The translations under genes and the position numbers were made by a program. From assembly GCA_013076295.1 (NCBI GenBank), contig RQOL01000718.1, forward strand, positions 1,426,001 to 1,490,000: a DNA stretch of 64,000 nucleotides. Reading direction: 5' to 3'. This stretch comes from Sanderia malayensis. Its lineage: Eukaryota; Cnidaria; Scyphozoa; Semaeostomeae; Pelagiidae. Positions within the stretch are counted from its first letter, which is position 1. Every line of letters starts with the position of its first letter. The notes beneath the pieces were generated by a model. The model ran no database searches and was not told the origin of the DNA. It was given only the letters and a program-made list of their open reading frames with translations. Below, piece by piece: positions 1 to 11,800 of this stretch.

Positions 1-3000
1 ATTTGAGAGTGGATAAATTCGTCTTTGCTGTAACGAATGCCAAAGTATGTTACTGCAATTTTAGCAAGAAGAATGATGAAAGATGCAAATAAAAGCCACT
101 TCAATAACTTCTTTACGCGGATAAAATGCTTGCTTTTCATAAAACCTTCGAGTATCAAGATCTTTTTTGATTTGCATTTACTTTTCAGCATTTCGAATAT
201 TTTGTCCACGCCAGACACCGAAACCGAATGCGCTGGAAAATAAATACAAATGAAGCATGAAAATAGAGTGAAAATAATTGTCAAAAACATGCTCCTAAAA
301 CTAATTCACTTATAGCAGGCACTTCTGGATCCCTGGAACGTTTGAACTAATCTGTCCCAGAAAGCTTGACTGAAAGGATGCTTGACTGAAATTTGTTTTA
401 AAGTGATCAGAAGGTCCGAATTTGTATGTTTCGACTACTTGTGAGCCATATTTCACTCAATATTTCAATCAATCCAGATATGGCTTTTCGATCCGACCTG
501 TTCATGGCAAATACATATAGACATACAGTGATTGTATTTGATTGGAAAGCATTTTGAAAATGCACAACTGGTTAAGAATGCTTCTGGCTTTTCATTGTTA
601 CTTTCTTCTTCTTTGGGAGTCGTTGCCGCTTTGCGGCATCTGACGTCATTGTTTTGAAGTAGCGAGAAGCAGAGAGCGATGGTGATCAGATTGAAGTAGT
701 TATAGTTTCCAGTCGACATAATCATTATCTGCAGAAAAACCTAAGAAAAATAAATGCATTTCAAGCCATGATTGAATTACGAAGATTTGATACAAAGCTC
801 AAGGGTCAGAATCAAAATTCAGAGGTCGTAAACTCGAAGATGAAAGGTCAAAGTGTAGGATGATCTTTGTCAATGACTTTTGTCATCAAAGCCTACAGTT
901 TCGTAATATATTTAGAGAGGTTTTTGGGTCAGCTATAGCTTTGCTGACAACTGAAGTATAATGATTAGTAATATCAGGGTATTGTGTGATGGATAAAATT
1001 TCGATTTCAACCTGCGCAGAAAATGCAAATATTCTGACATTTCTCATCGGCACAAAAAACATGAACGGGATGACGATTTCGATTAAATACCTAGAAAGCA
1101 AGCACAAACAGGTAAGAAAAATTCAAAAAGAAAAGTAAACAAGAATAAGACAAATAAAACATATAAAACAATAGAAATGAATAACATAAGTAATATAGAA
1201 AAACATAAATAATATATGTCGGGATGCTTACGTAAACACAACACAAAGTTGGTGGAAAGATTTAGGTAGCTTTGCCATGTACCACGCAAATGGATTGGGG
1301 ATGCACTACAATGCAAACATAGCAATGTATTGTATTGTAATTTCAATGCGCATCACTGCGATGCCGAGAGTTATATGCACATTAATGCTCGGTAATCCTA
1401 ATCGAATAGACATTGGAAAATTTATTGCCGAAGCCCGAGCGTACCTGCGACTCGTAATGCCAGTTCAATGCAGTTAGATTCCACCACGTTACATCCATCC
1501 AAAGTAATTTCACGATCCCGGAGCCGAACATGAGTCTGAATAGCAACCACTTGACCAGCCAGAAGCAGATTGAATCGTGCTCTTTGGGAATCGACGCCAA
1601 CCTTCTGCATCTTATTATGCTACACAGTCCGATTTGCAGGTTCCATGGGGCAATTAGGATAGCTAGAAAGCCGGTTTCGAGTAACAAATGGTCCCTGTAA
1701 GACAATAAAAGTTGAAATACTGACGGAATGACACGATTGTCGCATAATTCATCGAATAAGGCCCCCTCGAAAAAGCCCCCTTCCTCGAAAAGGAAGCCCC
1801 AAAAACAATCGTCCACCCAAACAAATTCCATTTGATTCAGAGAGAGTTCTAAAAATACGAATCTAAAAATTGTCAATGAGTTCTAGAAATCCATAATGGT
1901 GTAATGCTCACCACTGATAATAAAGGAAAATTTGCCCAACCTAAAAATAGAAACAAACACAAGTTAATTAATGTTGTTTCAACCAAAAGTTAGCCTTCTT
2001 TGACTAGACTCTATCGCTTTAGATAACCCTTATAATTTTCTTTTAATAAATATCAGTGTGTGGGTAAATGTAACGATCAAATACGGTAACTTACTTGAAC
2101 CAATGAAAAATAGAAGACGAACAATGCAAAGTAATTTATGCAGTCTCTGCATGATCTCGAGGCCAGCATGAAGAATGAAAACACGATTCCCAGGAGACAA
2201 ACCAATTCCATGCCAGTTTCAGTTGTCAACCCCAAATGTGGTGTCCACCACAGCAACGTGGGGAAGTGGGCAAATTTCTCAAATCCAGCTGAAGAAAATG
2301 GACAAATCTTACAGAAAATACTTCCACAGATTTGCGCAATTTATGTTAGTGCAAAGAAAGTCTATAGAACCAAGTTAAGCTTACAACACATTATTCAATG
2401 AACTGCATATCTAACCCCTCAAACAGCTTTCTCTTTATGTTATGATTTAAACTTCGTTTAACAAAATTATGATATGACATTGCTTCTTTTAACAAGGCTC
2501 GCTATACTGGGACTCTTGTCAACATCTCAGGCCTCCCTCTATTCTTCCTCCTATTGTTCCAGTGTTCTTTCCTATTGTTTAATCGCTCTATCCTATTGTT
2601 CTATCCTATTGTTCTGTTGTTATTCTCTAGACTCGCTACATTACGTCCCAGTGCCTCGCTCGCAACTCGCTCAACACAAGGAAACGAGCGAGCAAAAACG
2701 AGCGAGCCACAGGGACGCAATGTAGTGAGTCCAGTTATTCTCGAGCGTACACGCATGCGCGCTGTTGAAACGTTAGAACCTACCTCTGCAAGAGTTGCAG
2801 CTCTTTGCGCAATTTTCCAGCATCCACACAGAATTCAGCCTGCATTGGTCGCGTTCGGACCACATCTTGCAGCGACTGTCCTGATCGACACAAGCCGATT
2901 CTAGGCGACAGACACAAAAATAAATTATTCAGCAGATATTAACGCAGAGCATTATTTGTAAAGGGGGGAGCTAAAGATAGCTGCAAAAAGTCCCCCGCGA

Positions 3001-3500
3001 GAGGGTGCTTGCCTAAATTTGGCTACGGACGTGTCAAGTTTCGGGGGCACACCAAACCTCATACAAACTTTAAAAATTTTCTACCCAATCATTTCCAACT
3101 TTTTTCGAATACTAAGTGCTGTACTATAGTTGCTTATACCAAAGTCGTGAAAATAGACACCGTCCCCATTGCCCAAAATATTCATAGTAACCCCCCCCCA
3201 CCCCCCAGGCAAAAAGCTATAACATGTCCATGACTTTACCATCTTCAAGTACAAATGCCGCAGGATATAATCCATTTTCGCCATACAGCCCTAATGAATA
3301 CAACAATAGTCGATGTTAAAAGAGATTTGAAGGCTACAAATGGGTCCAAAACAACGCTAAAACACAAACTCAAATAAAAACTAAAACTCACCTGGTATCT
3401 GACAATAAAGAGATGTAAACGCGCTAAGATAAATTGCAGCCAGAAGCCATAAAAATATTTGCACTGTAACACTGTTATTGTTAGTGATAGACATTTCCAT
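1..3500 (-). CDS. LMF2: Lipase maturation factor 2-like protein (partial, 3' end beyond left edge)
   Basis: ER multi-span membrane protein of the LMF1/LMF2 family; LMF1 is needed for folding of secreted lipases, LMF2 is less well defined. Exons (- strand): 3392-3500, 3240-3290, 2784-2900, 2095-2288, 1912-1940, 1445-1694, 1232-1305, 1012-1090, 527-740, and 232 down to at least 1; all phases join. Family landmarks in order: first membrane segment ending SLYCQIPG then LYGENGLYP; FPTLLWWTPHLGL; VGQIFLYYQW; DHLLLETGFLAILIAPW; FWLVKWLLFRLMFGSG; WWNLTALNWHYESQ; LIEIVIPFMFFVPMRNVR; STGNYNYFNL. These match LMF2 better than LMF1 to my eye. Start chosen at 3500 (ATG); a second in-frame ATG is at 3494. 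The last visible exon carries another membrane segment, so roughly the C-terminal half is missing. Odd: exon 3 encodes a ShKT-type module that I do not know from vertebrate LMF2. The exon 9 donor (after 527) is the least certain junction. Confidence 0.9.
2629..2733. repeat. Short inverted-repeat element, family E copy 1 (LMF2 intron)
   Basis: The ends read GACTCGCTACATTACGTCCC and, inverted, GACTCACTACATTGCGTCCC, with GAGCGAG-rich inner arms. A related but shorter copy is at 20858-20922. To its left (about 2540-2620) is a CCTATTGTTC-type simple repeat. Confidence 0.65.
2784..2900 (-). other. In-frame exon encoding a ShKT-type six-cysteine module inside LMF2
   Basis: This 117-bp exon lies between acceptor CAG/TAG-type AG at 2901-2902 and donor GT at 2782-2783. 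It is phase 1 on both sides, so it can be included or skipped without breaking LMF2. It encodes about 38 residues with six cysteines spaced C-x6-C-x8-C-x10-C-x3-C-x2-C and a WM pair before the fourth cysteine, which is the ShKT pattern. The module sits between the LYGENGLYP motif and FPTLLWWTP, i.e. in the loop after the first membrane segment, which published LMF1 topology places in the ER lumen. ShKT domains occur in many non-toxin secreted enzymes; nothing here suggests a venom role. Confidence 0.82.
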
Positions 3501-5086
3501 AAATAATGTACTTGAAGGCGTGTCTTGGCCTAGGCGTGTATCCCAAGTGGGCCTAGCGAATAGATTCTATTGGGCACATTCACATGTCAAAGTTCTTGTC
3601 AAGAAACATGAAATAATATGCCACCTCTTGGTTACTCTCTTCCCAATATCAGTTGCATTCGCAAATGGTACTTGAATGGTATTTCAGAGAAAACCAGTTT
3701 GTGTCGTCTGTGTGCGTTGATAAAAAATTTAACAACAGGTCGAGGTCACACAGGTTTGAGTATTTGCTCGAAAAGCAAAGCAAACTCACCGACCCACGTG
3801 CGCACACTGGGCTGCAGTGACTTTCAGCCGGCACCAGGCTCCGGCCCTTGCTTCCCTGTGCTTTATACATATCGCTGCGAGAATGTCCCGTAAGGATATG
3901 AATGAATGAACGAATGAATTTCCCGTAGCAATGTGAGTAGTGCACAAGGAAGAAATGAGATTATGCAATGAAAGACTAGCAAGGACCCTGATTATTCCTA
4001 ATTATTACTAAATATGCCTAATTATCACTAATTATTACTAATTACTAGAAGTAGCAAACCGTTAGTAAGTACACACATAGCCCTGAACGTGGGCAGCTTT
4101 GCGCAGTATTAAATTCCTGGATATTGCAGTGATTCATTACGTAATGGAGCTCATTAGGTAGATATAAGCTTGCGCAGTAGTAGCCCGCGTAGGTTAGCCC
4201 ACCAATGGTAGGGCGTCGCCGTGGCAGACTGAAGGTCGTGGGGTCGAGTTCCACCCAGTCACTGGCCCGGTCAATATGTTGTGGTGGAAGTACAGCATGT
4301 TCGACGCGCTGGTGTGAGAGACCAGCTTTTGGGCAAACAAAACCTTCAATGGATTTCAGCGGCTCTGCCATGATGCTCGGGAGTTAGACTTGTACTCGCA
4401 AGAGCTCATGGCAGTGCAACATCCAAGAGTTTAGGGTGATGCTGAGGGTGAGAATACAAGGGTATACACAAGACAGTGTGAGCGCAAATACTTTTCATTT
4501 TCATTTCTAGTTATATTTTCATTTTTATATCATTTCATTAAATTTCTAAATTAGTTTATTTTATTTTTCAAATAGATTAAAAGTAGGAATGAAAAGTAGG
4601 AATGAAAGCTCAAAAATTAAAAAGTAAAGTAAAAAATAAAAATAAGCAAAGCTTCTCTGATATACTACAGAAGTGGGCACGCGATTTTATTAATCTCGAA
4701 AAATAGCTGCTTTCCCTTATTGGTCAATTGAAGCTTCAACCAGAGAGGACAAACTGTAGTCAGAAACTTTGCTTAATGGAAGGGGTAACCCCCGTGTTCC
4801 CCTGGAGCCATGTGCCCGATTTAAAATGCGACTAAATTTAATGATACACAATGAGGTCATGATTATTAAACCTCAATTTTAGTGCGGGGCATCGCCTGTA
4901 TGTAACTTCGGTTGTGCGGTGTGCTTATGGTTAATGAAAAAAAGCATTTGACTTTTACAAATTTCTCAAAACCAAAAGTAATCGGATGTTGTTTGATTGG
5001 CAGGAAAATAGCGATACTAATCAAAAAGCCCACGAAATTAAAGTGTCAAGTCTTACTGAATGAAAATTGATCACACGGATCCATGC
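3501..5086. other. Intergenic region upstream of LMF2
   Basis: I see no conserved coding exon here. It should hold the LMF2 promoter and any 5' UTR exon, a tRNA-derived SINE-like stretch (4190-4420), a short GAAT-rich repeat at about 3898-3920 and AT-rich simple sequence at 4490-4660. Confidence 0.5.
4190..4420 (+). mobile_element. tRNA-derived SINE-like sequence
   Basis: A pol III A-box-like TAGCCCACCAATGG and, about 40 bases further on, a B-box-like GGGGTCGAGTTCC are followed by a non-tRNA body. No tRNA cloverleaf can be folded with confidence, so a SINE head is more likely than a gene. The reading frame open on the opposite strand at 4045-4371 is explained by this element. Confidence 0.5.
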
Positions 5087-6960
5087 TTACATATCGCATC
5101 CATAAAACTCCAGCCTCATTGTAGTATAACAAACATTGAATAGGGGGTGAATGCGAAAATACCGGGCCAGTACAGGAGATGGTAGATCAACTTTAGCAGT
5201 GCTCGTAGCGTCTGTGTTTCCGACAAACACCTACAAACAGAGAATCAGAGGTAGAGAATTCATGTTAAATCAACACAGATAAACGCTATATAAAATCTTT
5301 TAATAAATTCTTCAAAAAACCAGCATATAAGAACCAACAATGCAGTAAAAACCAGCATACAAGAACCAGCAAAAATTCCACCCAACATATTGTTAAAGCA
5401 ATAGCTTAATTGTTTCTTCTATTATTTTGAGCAAAAGCATTATCCTGGAGGTTTTAACCAACTGGATATTATGCACGAGTTTTTACTGTAATGTAGTGGC
5501 CACGTTATCTTTAAATACAAAGGGAGTATAATATGTGTAAAACAATTTAAGAAAAGGTGTCAAAGAAAGAGGTAATAATAAATTTTAACTTCGAAAAGGG
5601 TATCAAAGCTGAGATTAAGAAAAGTAACGAGACTGTAATCGATATGCAAGCAGAAAGTATGCACGAAAGTTCTCGTGTTGTAAAAAGCTCTGGAACTTAT
5701 TGACCTACCAGTGAAGCATTAGTTGATGAGCCCGTAACAAATGTATAAGTCTTGCCATTATTACTGTACGAGCATTTGAACAATGTTACCCAACTTGAAC
5801 GCCCAGCATAGCCTTGCGTTGCCACACTGTAAATCCATAGATCATGACCAAAGTCAACCTGCAATGCAATTGAATTCGTAACCAATACATGCTGTGGCAC
5901 TCTAGTGCTTGCTCGGGGCATGTTCCCCGCACCTTCTTGTGCCACTCATGCCTTCCAGCGGCTCATATTTCTGCTTGTCTCGTCATTAGCAGCAAAAATA
6001 GATCTTAATTAATGCTGCTTACAATCTTCACATGGCACAAAACTACTGTTGTCGTATCATGAGGCTATTAGCAGAGGGTAAACTATAAAACTATAAAACT
6101 AACTATAAAAGTTCCATCATTTAAGGGAGCAGAGGATATGTTACAATTGTAACATTGCGTTCAAAAGGCAAAAAAACAAAACAAGCTAACAAATCTACCT
6201 GGATATATGGATTTGAATCACCACTCAGAGGCATCCAGGCCCCGTTTCCGTTCAACCTGGCATCAGTTACTGAATAATGCGTGTTATCGGATGACGCAGT
6301 TATCCTTGCATCTGGAATTTTTTTCGATTCCATTCCAAGTGGTCTCGGGTTGCAGACTAAGAGAGAAAACTTCACATCAGTGCAAGGGAGCAAAGTCAAA
6401 GAATGCCAAAGAGTTGTATAGCGTTAATGTTACAGTTGCTCTGAAATAATAATAATAACAAAAATAATAATAAACGAATGTTTATACATGAATAATCTAT
6501 AAGTTTAACAAGCATACTGTTATCATTAGGATCCTTTGCTTAAAATAGAAAAAGTAAATGAAGTAAAATTAAGCTAAGTTAAGAACAAGTTATCAGAACC
6601 TCCTACTCTTTACATTGTTATTTTGTTAGCCATACCTTGTTCAATACTCATCTTCTTCCAAATGCACCGTCTTCCTTTGACGTTCTTCAATTCTTTTTCG
6701 CCATCAACAATCACATACCTTCCAGAGTCTAATAGGACAACATAGCGACAGAACTGCGCAGCAGCGCACGCGAAGAACTCTGGGCTCAGTATAGCACCAT
6801 TGCTGCCAGCACTGCCCCTGTCACAATAACTGCTGGCCATGCTTGAGCCGTCTCGGTCTCCTTGTATCACTTCAAAAAAACTTTGTAACGCACAGGATTG
6901 GCTCCACAGTTGTGTGGCGAGCACGAAGGACAGTTGTATCAAACCTGCGACACCCTTCAT
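5087..6960 (-). CDS. Secreted F5/8 type C (discoidin) domain protein
   Basis: Predicted 258-residue secreted protein; exons 6636-6960, 6199-6356, 5709-5858, 5087-5230. Residues 1-22 form a signal peptide. Residues about 23-108 are a cysteine-containing stretch that I do not recognise. The rest, from CNPRPLGMESKKIPDARIT, is one complete F5/8C domain: LNGNGAWMP, YIQVDFG, VATQGYAGRSSWVT, ARYFRIHP and the closing MRLEFYGC, each part on its own exon; it ends two residues after the final cysteine. Such domains bind glycans, lipids or matrix; here a lectin, adhesive or mucus/skeletal-matrix role is possible but not shown. The ATG at 6960 follows a plausible splice acceptor, so a 5' UTR exon may lie upstream. 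Confidence 0.85.
5343..5490. mobile_element. MITE family B, degenerate copy (discoidin-gene intron 3)
   Basis: Starts CAGTAAAAACCAGCATAC and ends in an inverted TTTTTACTG. It matches in layout the better copies at 21103-21256 and 53710-53862. Confidence 0.6.
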
Positions 6961-8868
6961 TCCGAACAACCTACAAAAGAAGAAGCAATAGCATGAACAT
7001 TTATGATTTCTCGCAGTTGGTACGCACACTTGTTCTCACGAGAATACTTTAATTTTTCCCAGAATGGATATTTTCCATTGTCATTCTTAATATTATATTG
7101 ATTTTTGGCAATGTTAAGCCTCGACCATTCTCAAAAAATATTATTCTCATAAAAGGAAAGTGTGCGTGGAAAAATCGGTTATCATTCATACCAAATCAAG
7201 TATGATTATCACCAGATGTTACTTTCCTTCGCTGTGACATGAAAAACAAAAAATGAATGCATCTGTTTATCAGCTTATCATTACATTGGCAAATGAAAAG
7301 GAACGCTAAAAGACGATAAAGATTGATTACCAGTTCAAAAGCAATTAATTCTTATTTTGCTGTTTTGATCTGATCCAATATTCTGTATACTTTGTGGAGA
7401 GTGTGTTTATGTGGTAAAAGTCGTCTTTTAAACACTTCTGTACCTCGTTAACTAACCTCGTAGCATGGTCTTTTCTAATGTTGGTATTGTTTGATTGTGA
7501 AAAAAGCAATATCAAGATTTCACGTATATTCTGGTGAAGAAAAAAAAGCAAAAATAAGTGTAAATGCTATGGAAATAGACAGAAATGAAAATCAATAGAA
7601 TGAACTCTTAATGTTCTAAAATTCGACACGAAAATCAACTTACAAGAACTATGAACTCACCTCGCATGCTTGTTCATAAACTATAACTGAAGCAACAAAC
7701 AAATTGATACAAGCTATAATTTAGTATATTTATTATTTATGAAAGGTTCGTAGATTCGTAATTTTAATCCCGCAGTGCAAACAAACGCGATAGTTTCATT
7801 AAGAGAAAAAGCAATTAGATAAAACATTTCATTAAATTAATTCCATCATATTGAATTATGATTGTCATAATCGGCATTAACATCATTTGTAGGCATTGTT
7901 AGACTTAGCATACACAACTTCCAGAGTCTTATTCACATGTTTTATAAAGAGGTTGGTTTTAAATTTGCTTGCTTTATTGACATACGAGACGAGTCAAATC
8001 TATATGAAATCAAGCAAGGTTCGTTTTTTTTTAATTAAAAATCATGAATAATTTGCAAAATAATTCCGAAAAACCCTGCCCTGAATTCAGTCCTTGATTG
8101 TTTGACAACGGTTGGAAGTTTTACAAACAAACTTCCAATGAAATATCTTTAATAATTCACCGAGATCTTAAAGTAGCGACTTGGCGACTGAACGTTTTGA
8201 AGCAAATCTGTTTTCTAGGAGCAAATAGCAAAAAGAAAATTTAGTGAAAGAATTAATTTACATCACAGTCAGTTGATATTTCTCTGTGTAGAAACATGCA
8301 TCTATTTCGCAAGGGAAATGATTATTCCTTGTAGCATGGTCTAGTCTGTTAATCTCCAAAGTCACACAAGTTCAGGTTCGGGTATGCGGATCGGGATTAG
8401 CAAGGGCTTGGCTAGGATTATGGATTTCGAATCCACTAAGAATATAAAATTAATCCAAATCAGCAAAAGTTTGAGTCAACCGGGTAGTAGGAAAGAGTAG
8501 AGTCGAAATAATTTGAAAAGTTGAAATACAATTCATTGATCCCTTTAAAATTCTGTAAATTAATAAGATACATTCAGTATTCATATGAAAATGGTTTTCA
8601 ACCCCGCCTTTACTTCGTTTGATTTTGATATAAGAGTGTACTCCTATTTATTTGTCAACTTCTTCGAAATCTCAGACGATGTGACTAATCTAAAGTTGGA
8701 TCACATAAAGCGGTCTTTCAAACTAAGCAATGTCTGGTCACCAGTAAATTTTATGTATTTTCAAAATAATCTATAATTGATAAGGACGTAAGAAAAGCTA
8801 TTATAAATATAGAAATTAGAATTTAAGACTGTTGTTTTTAAAATTAATTTCGTTTACAAACCAGCCCA
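6961..8868. other. Intergenic, no gene recognised
   Basis: AT-rich sequence between the discoidin gene and the 3' end of ATP6V1H. Short reading frames at 7345-7551 and 8585-8776 show no recognisable domain. A TTTATT at 8647-8652 (AATAAA on the minus strand) could be the ATP6V1H poly(A) signal. Confidence 0.5.
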
Positions 8869-11800
8869 TTATTTGTCAACCTTGAGCTTCTTGCCAAGAA
8901 ATTCCCTTTAAAAGAGTTAAAATAATTTATGAACTGGGCTTCCCATCAGAAAGAAAAGGAGAAACAGAACACTTCTTTATCCAGCAGATAGAAGCCTCAC
9001 CATCCAACAGATAAAAGCTTGGTAGTAAGCAGATAGAAACCCGATTAACGCATACAAACAGTGCTTACCAATTATGCACCATCATTTTTTGTACAGCAAG
9101 CAATGCCTCATATCTCACATTGGCGTCCTCATTTGTCATTCTCATCATAATCAACTCTTTACCTCCAAGAGCATCAAACGCCCTGTGAAAATAAATGCGC
9201 AGAAACAGATTTGATTAACTATATTCAACCATACCAGTTATAGGAAACTAAATATAACAACATACGGAGGTCTTGCGTATAGAAAACAACATATGACATA
9301 AAGATAACTATAGATGACGTCAGAAGAACGCAAAAAAGGACACCCCTTGTATGGCATTTGAAGAAAAGGGGCACATTAGACGCTACATCAGTATTCAGAA
9401 TATCCGCATTCCTAGCCCCCCCCCCTGCGGGGTTTCCACATCCCTATTGACTGTAGGTGGTGGTGGTAGCTCTATTCTTGTGCACAGCCACAGGATCAAA
9501 GCAGGTTAGCAACCGTCTGTAGTTTTAATTCACCAACTGGACGCTAAGTGATATTGGCATGATTGCATTTTGGAAACCAGTATGCATAAATAGAAAGGTG
9601 GGAGATACAGCATTGCAAAACAATTACGTACGGTTTTCCTCGTGGATAAAGGCGAACAAATTCCCCGAGATCGTGACAGGCAACAGCAAGAATCAAAGGA
9701 TCAGTTGAGTATTCCAGCAACTTCACAAGAATGCTGTAAAACAAGAAAGTAAAACGTCATTTGTTACAGCATACACAAGCAAGATGATTCGGTATACTTA
9801 ACTCGTGGTTAACAGATAAAATCAACAGTTGTTGGAGTTTCCATGAACTAATCTTCCAGCAAACGCAAATGCAGATCGAGCTATGGTGGATGCAGTTGGA
9901 TTGTTTATACAATGCCATGGAGTATTGAAACACGGTCTCTTTGAATATATGGTACATGCAAAAAACAATATTTCTTACCGAAGCAGTTCGTAGTTGTTCT
10001 CGGTTAATCTAATTCCGTTCTCCCTCTAGAATAAAATCGAAGAACCATAAAAGTAATGCGATTGCGGAGAAGAAAACTGAAGCAAATCTTCGTCCATCGT
10101 TGATCTCTAATACTGTAGCTTGGTAGGTAGATCATGAAAAGTAGAATGGAACACTGCAGACCGCAATACAAGCAGCATGCCATGCATATATCATATCACT
10201 GACGTATCTCATATTGCACGTACTGACTGATATATTAACACCACGGCCTTCACGAGTACCCTACGCAGCATCTCCACTTGGGAGAGTAACTTTAAATCCA
10301 GAATCTGAGATAGAATGGTTGTGAAAAGTTGCAGAAAGCATGCTTACCCAGAACTTCTCAGATTTGTGAACAGGGCTCCATTCTAATCTGCCCGATTTGA
10401 CCTCGGCAACGTACTCGTCAAATGTGCTGCAAACAGAAACAACACACGTGGCATAGCTAATGGTGCATCTCGCTTCAATAACCCCCTGCATGTAAGCTAC
10501 CTCAAGGCCCAAAATCACAGCAATCATAAAAAAACCAGGGGGTAAATAAAGAAATACCTGAGATCTTGAACTCCGTCGTTTAGTTTTTCCAGTGTGAATT
10601 CGAGGTCTTCTTTGATGTCTTCATCGTCCCAGTGTTTACCACTCAAAACTGTCATGAACTGAATTACGGAAAGATTAAAATGCAAGATTTAAAATGCACC
10701 TGAAGTCACAGAGATCCAAGATAGAGCCCCGCTATTACTTCATCACTTTCAAGGTCCAGGTTACCCTCCGTATCGCATACTACTTTTGAGCCTTTTAAAA
10801 TTTCTGCTGAGCAGAATAAAGGCTTTATTGTGTAGCCTGGGGGAAAGAGCTTATTAAATTTTCGAGTTTCCATAGGGAAGCCTACTAGAGAGGGGGCTTA
10901 ATAGAAAGGGAATTTAATAGAGAGGGAGCTAAATAGAGAGGAGGCTTAATAAAGAAAGGGCATATTAGAGCCTTTACGGCATTGCTATGGCGGCTTCCCC
11001 CTCAAGATGAAAAAACAGCGTAAGTGATATTGTAACCGCGATGCTTACCGGTAACAGTTTACTTTGAATCATGGCGACTGAAGCCATCTTCGGCTGCTCT
11101 GGCTTCTCTAACAGATTCTATGATAAAAATCGTCAATAATCAAAGTCTGACGAGCCAATAAGCTTTGAAAGAACATGAATGGGTGCAATAAAACATCCCT
11201 GTACAGGTGTTGCGGAAAGGTCTACAGTATGGTCTACACCATGGTCTACAGCATAGTCCACAATATGGTCTGCAGCATGGTCTACAGTATGGTCTACAGC
11301 ATTGTCTACAGTATGGTCTGCAATATGGTCTACAATATGGTCTGCAGCATGGTCTATAGCATGGTTCCACAGCATGGTCTACACCATGGTCTACAGCATA
11401 GTCTGCAGCATTGTCTAGAGTATGGTCTACATCACTGTCTACACAATGGTCTAGACCATAGTTTGCAACATGGTCTACAGTATTGTATACAGTATGGTCT
11501 ATAGCAGAGTCTAAAGTATGGTCTGCAGTATCTCAAAGCTACAAAAAGGGAAAGCCTACAAAATCCTTAGGCATATTGCAAGGGAATAAAAGTTCAATCA
11601 CCCTGAGTGCTGCCACGATGATTCTGGTAACTTTCTCCTTCTGCGATTCTCGTAAGATGTCTGCAAGTACAGGTATAACGTTGCTCCTGCAAAAATGACA
11701 GTGGCTAATACAGTATGTCTCAGAGACGTTGAGCCGTTGAGATATAGTCTCTTTGATTGCATGTTCGAGTGAAGCAAAAAGATAAAGCATAAAAGGAAAG

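Noticed and set aside
2784..2900. Independent venom-type ShK peptide gene
   Set aside because: No signal peptide or start codon belongs to this exon, and its phases fit LMF2 on both sides.
4045..4371. 108-residue minus-strand ORF
   Set aside because: Covers the tRNA-derived SINE-like sequence; no conserved domain.
11133..11504. ORFs on both strands with regular Asp-His or Met-Val-Tyr repeats
   Set aside because: Produced by the 12-bp tandem repeat in an ATP6V1H intron.
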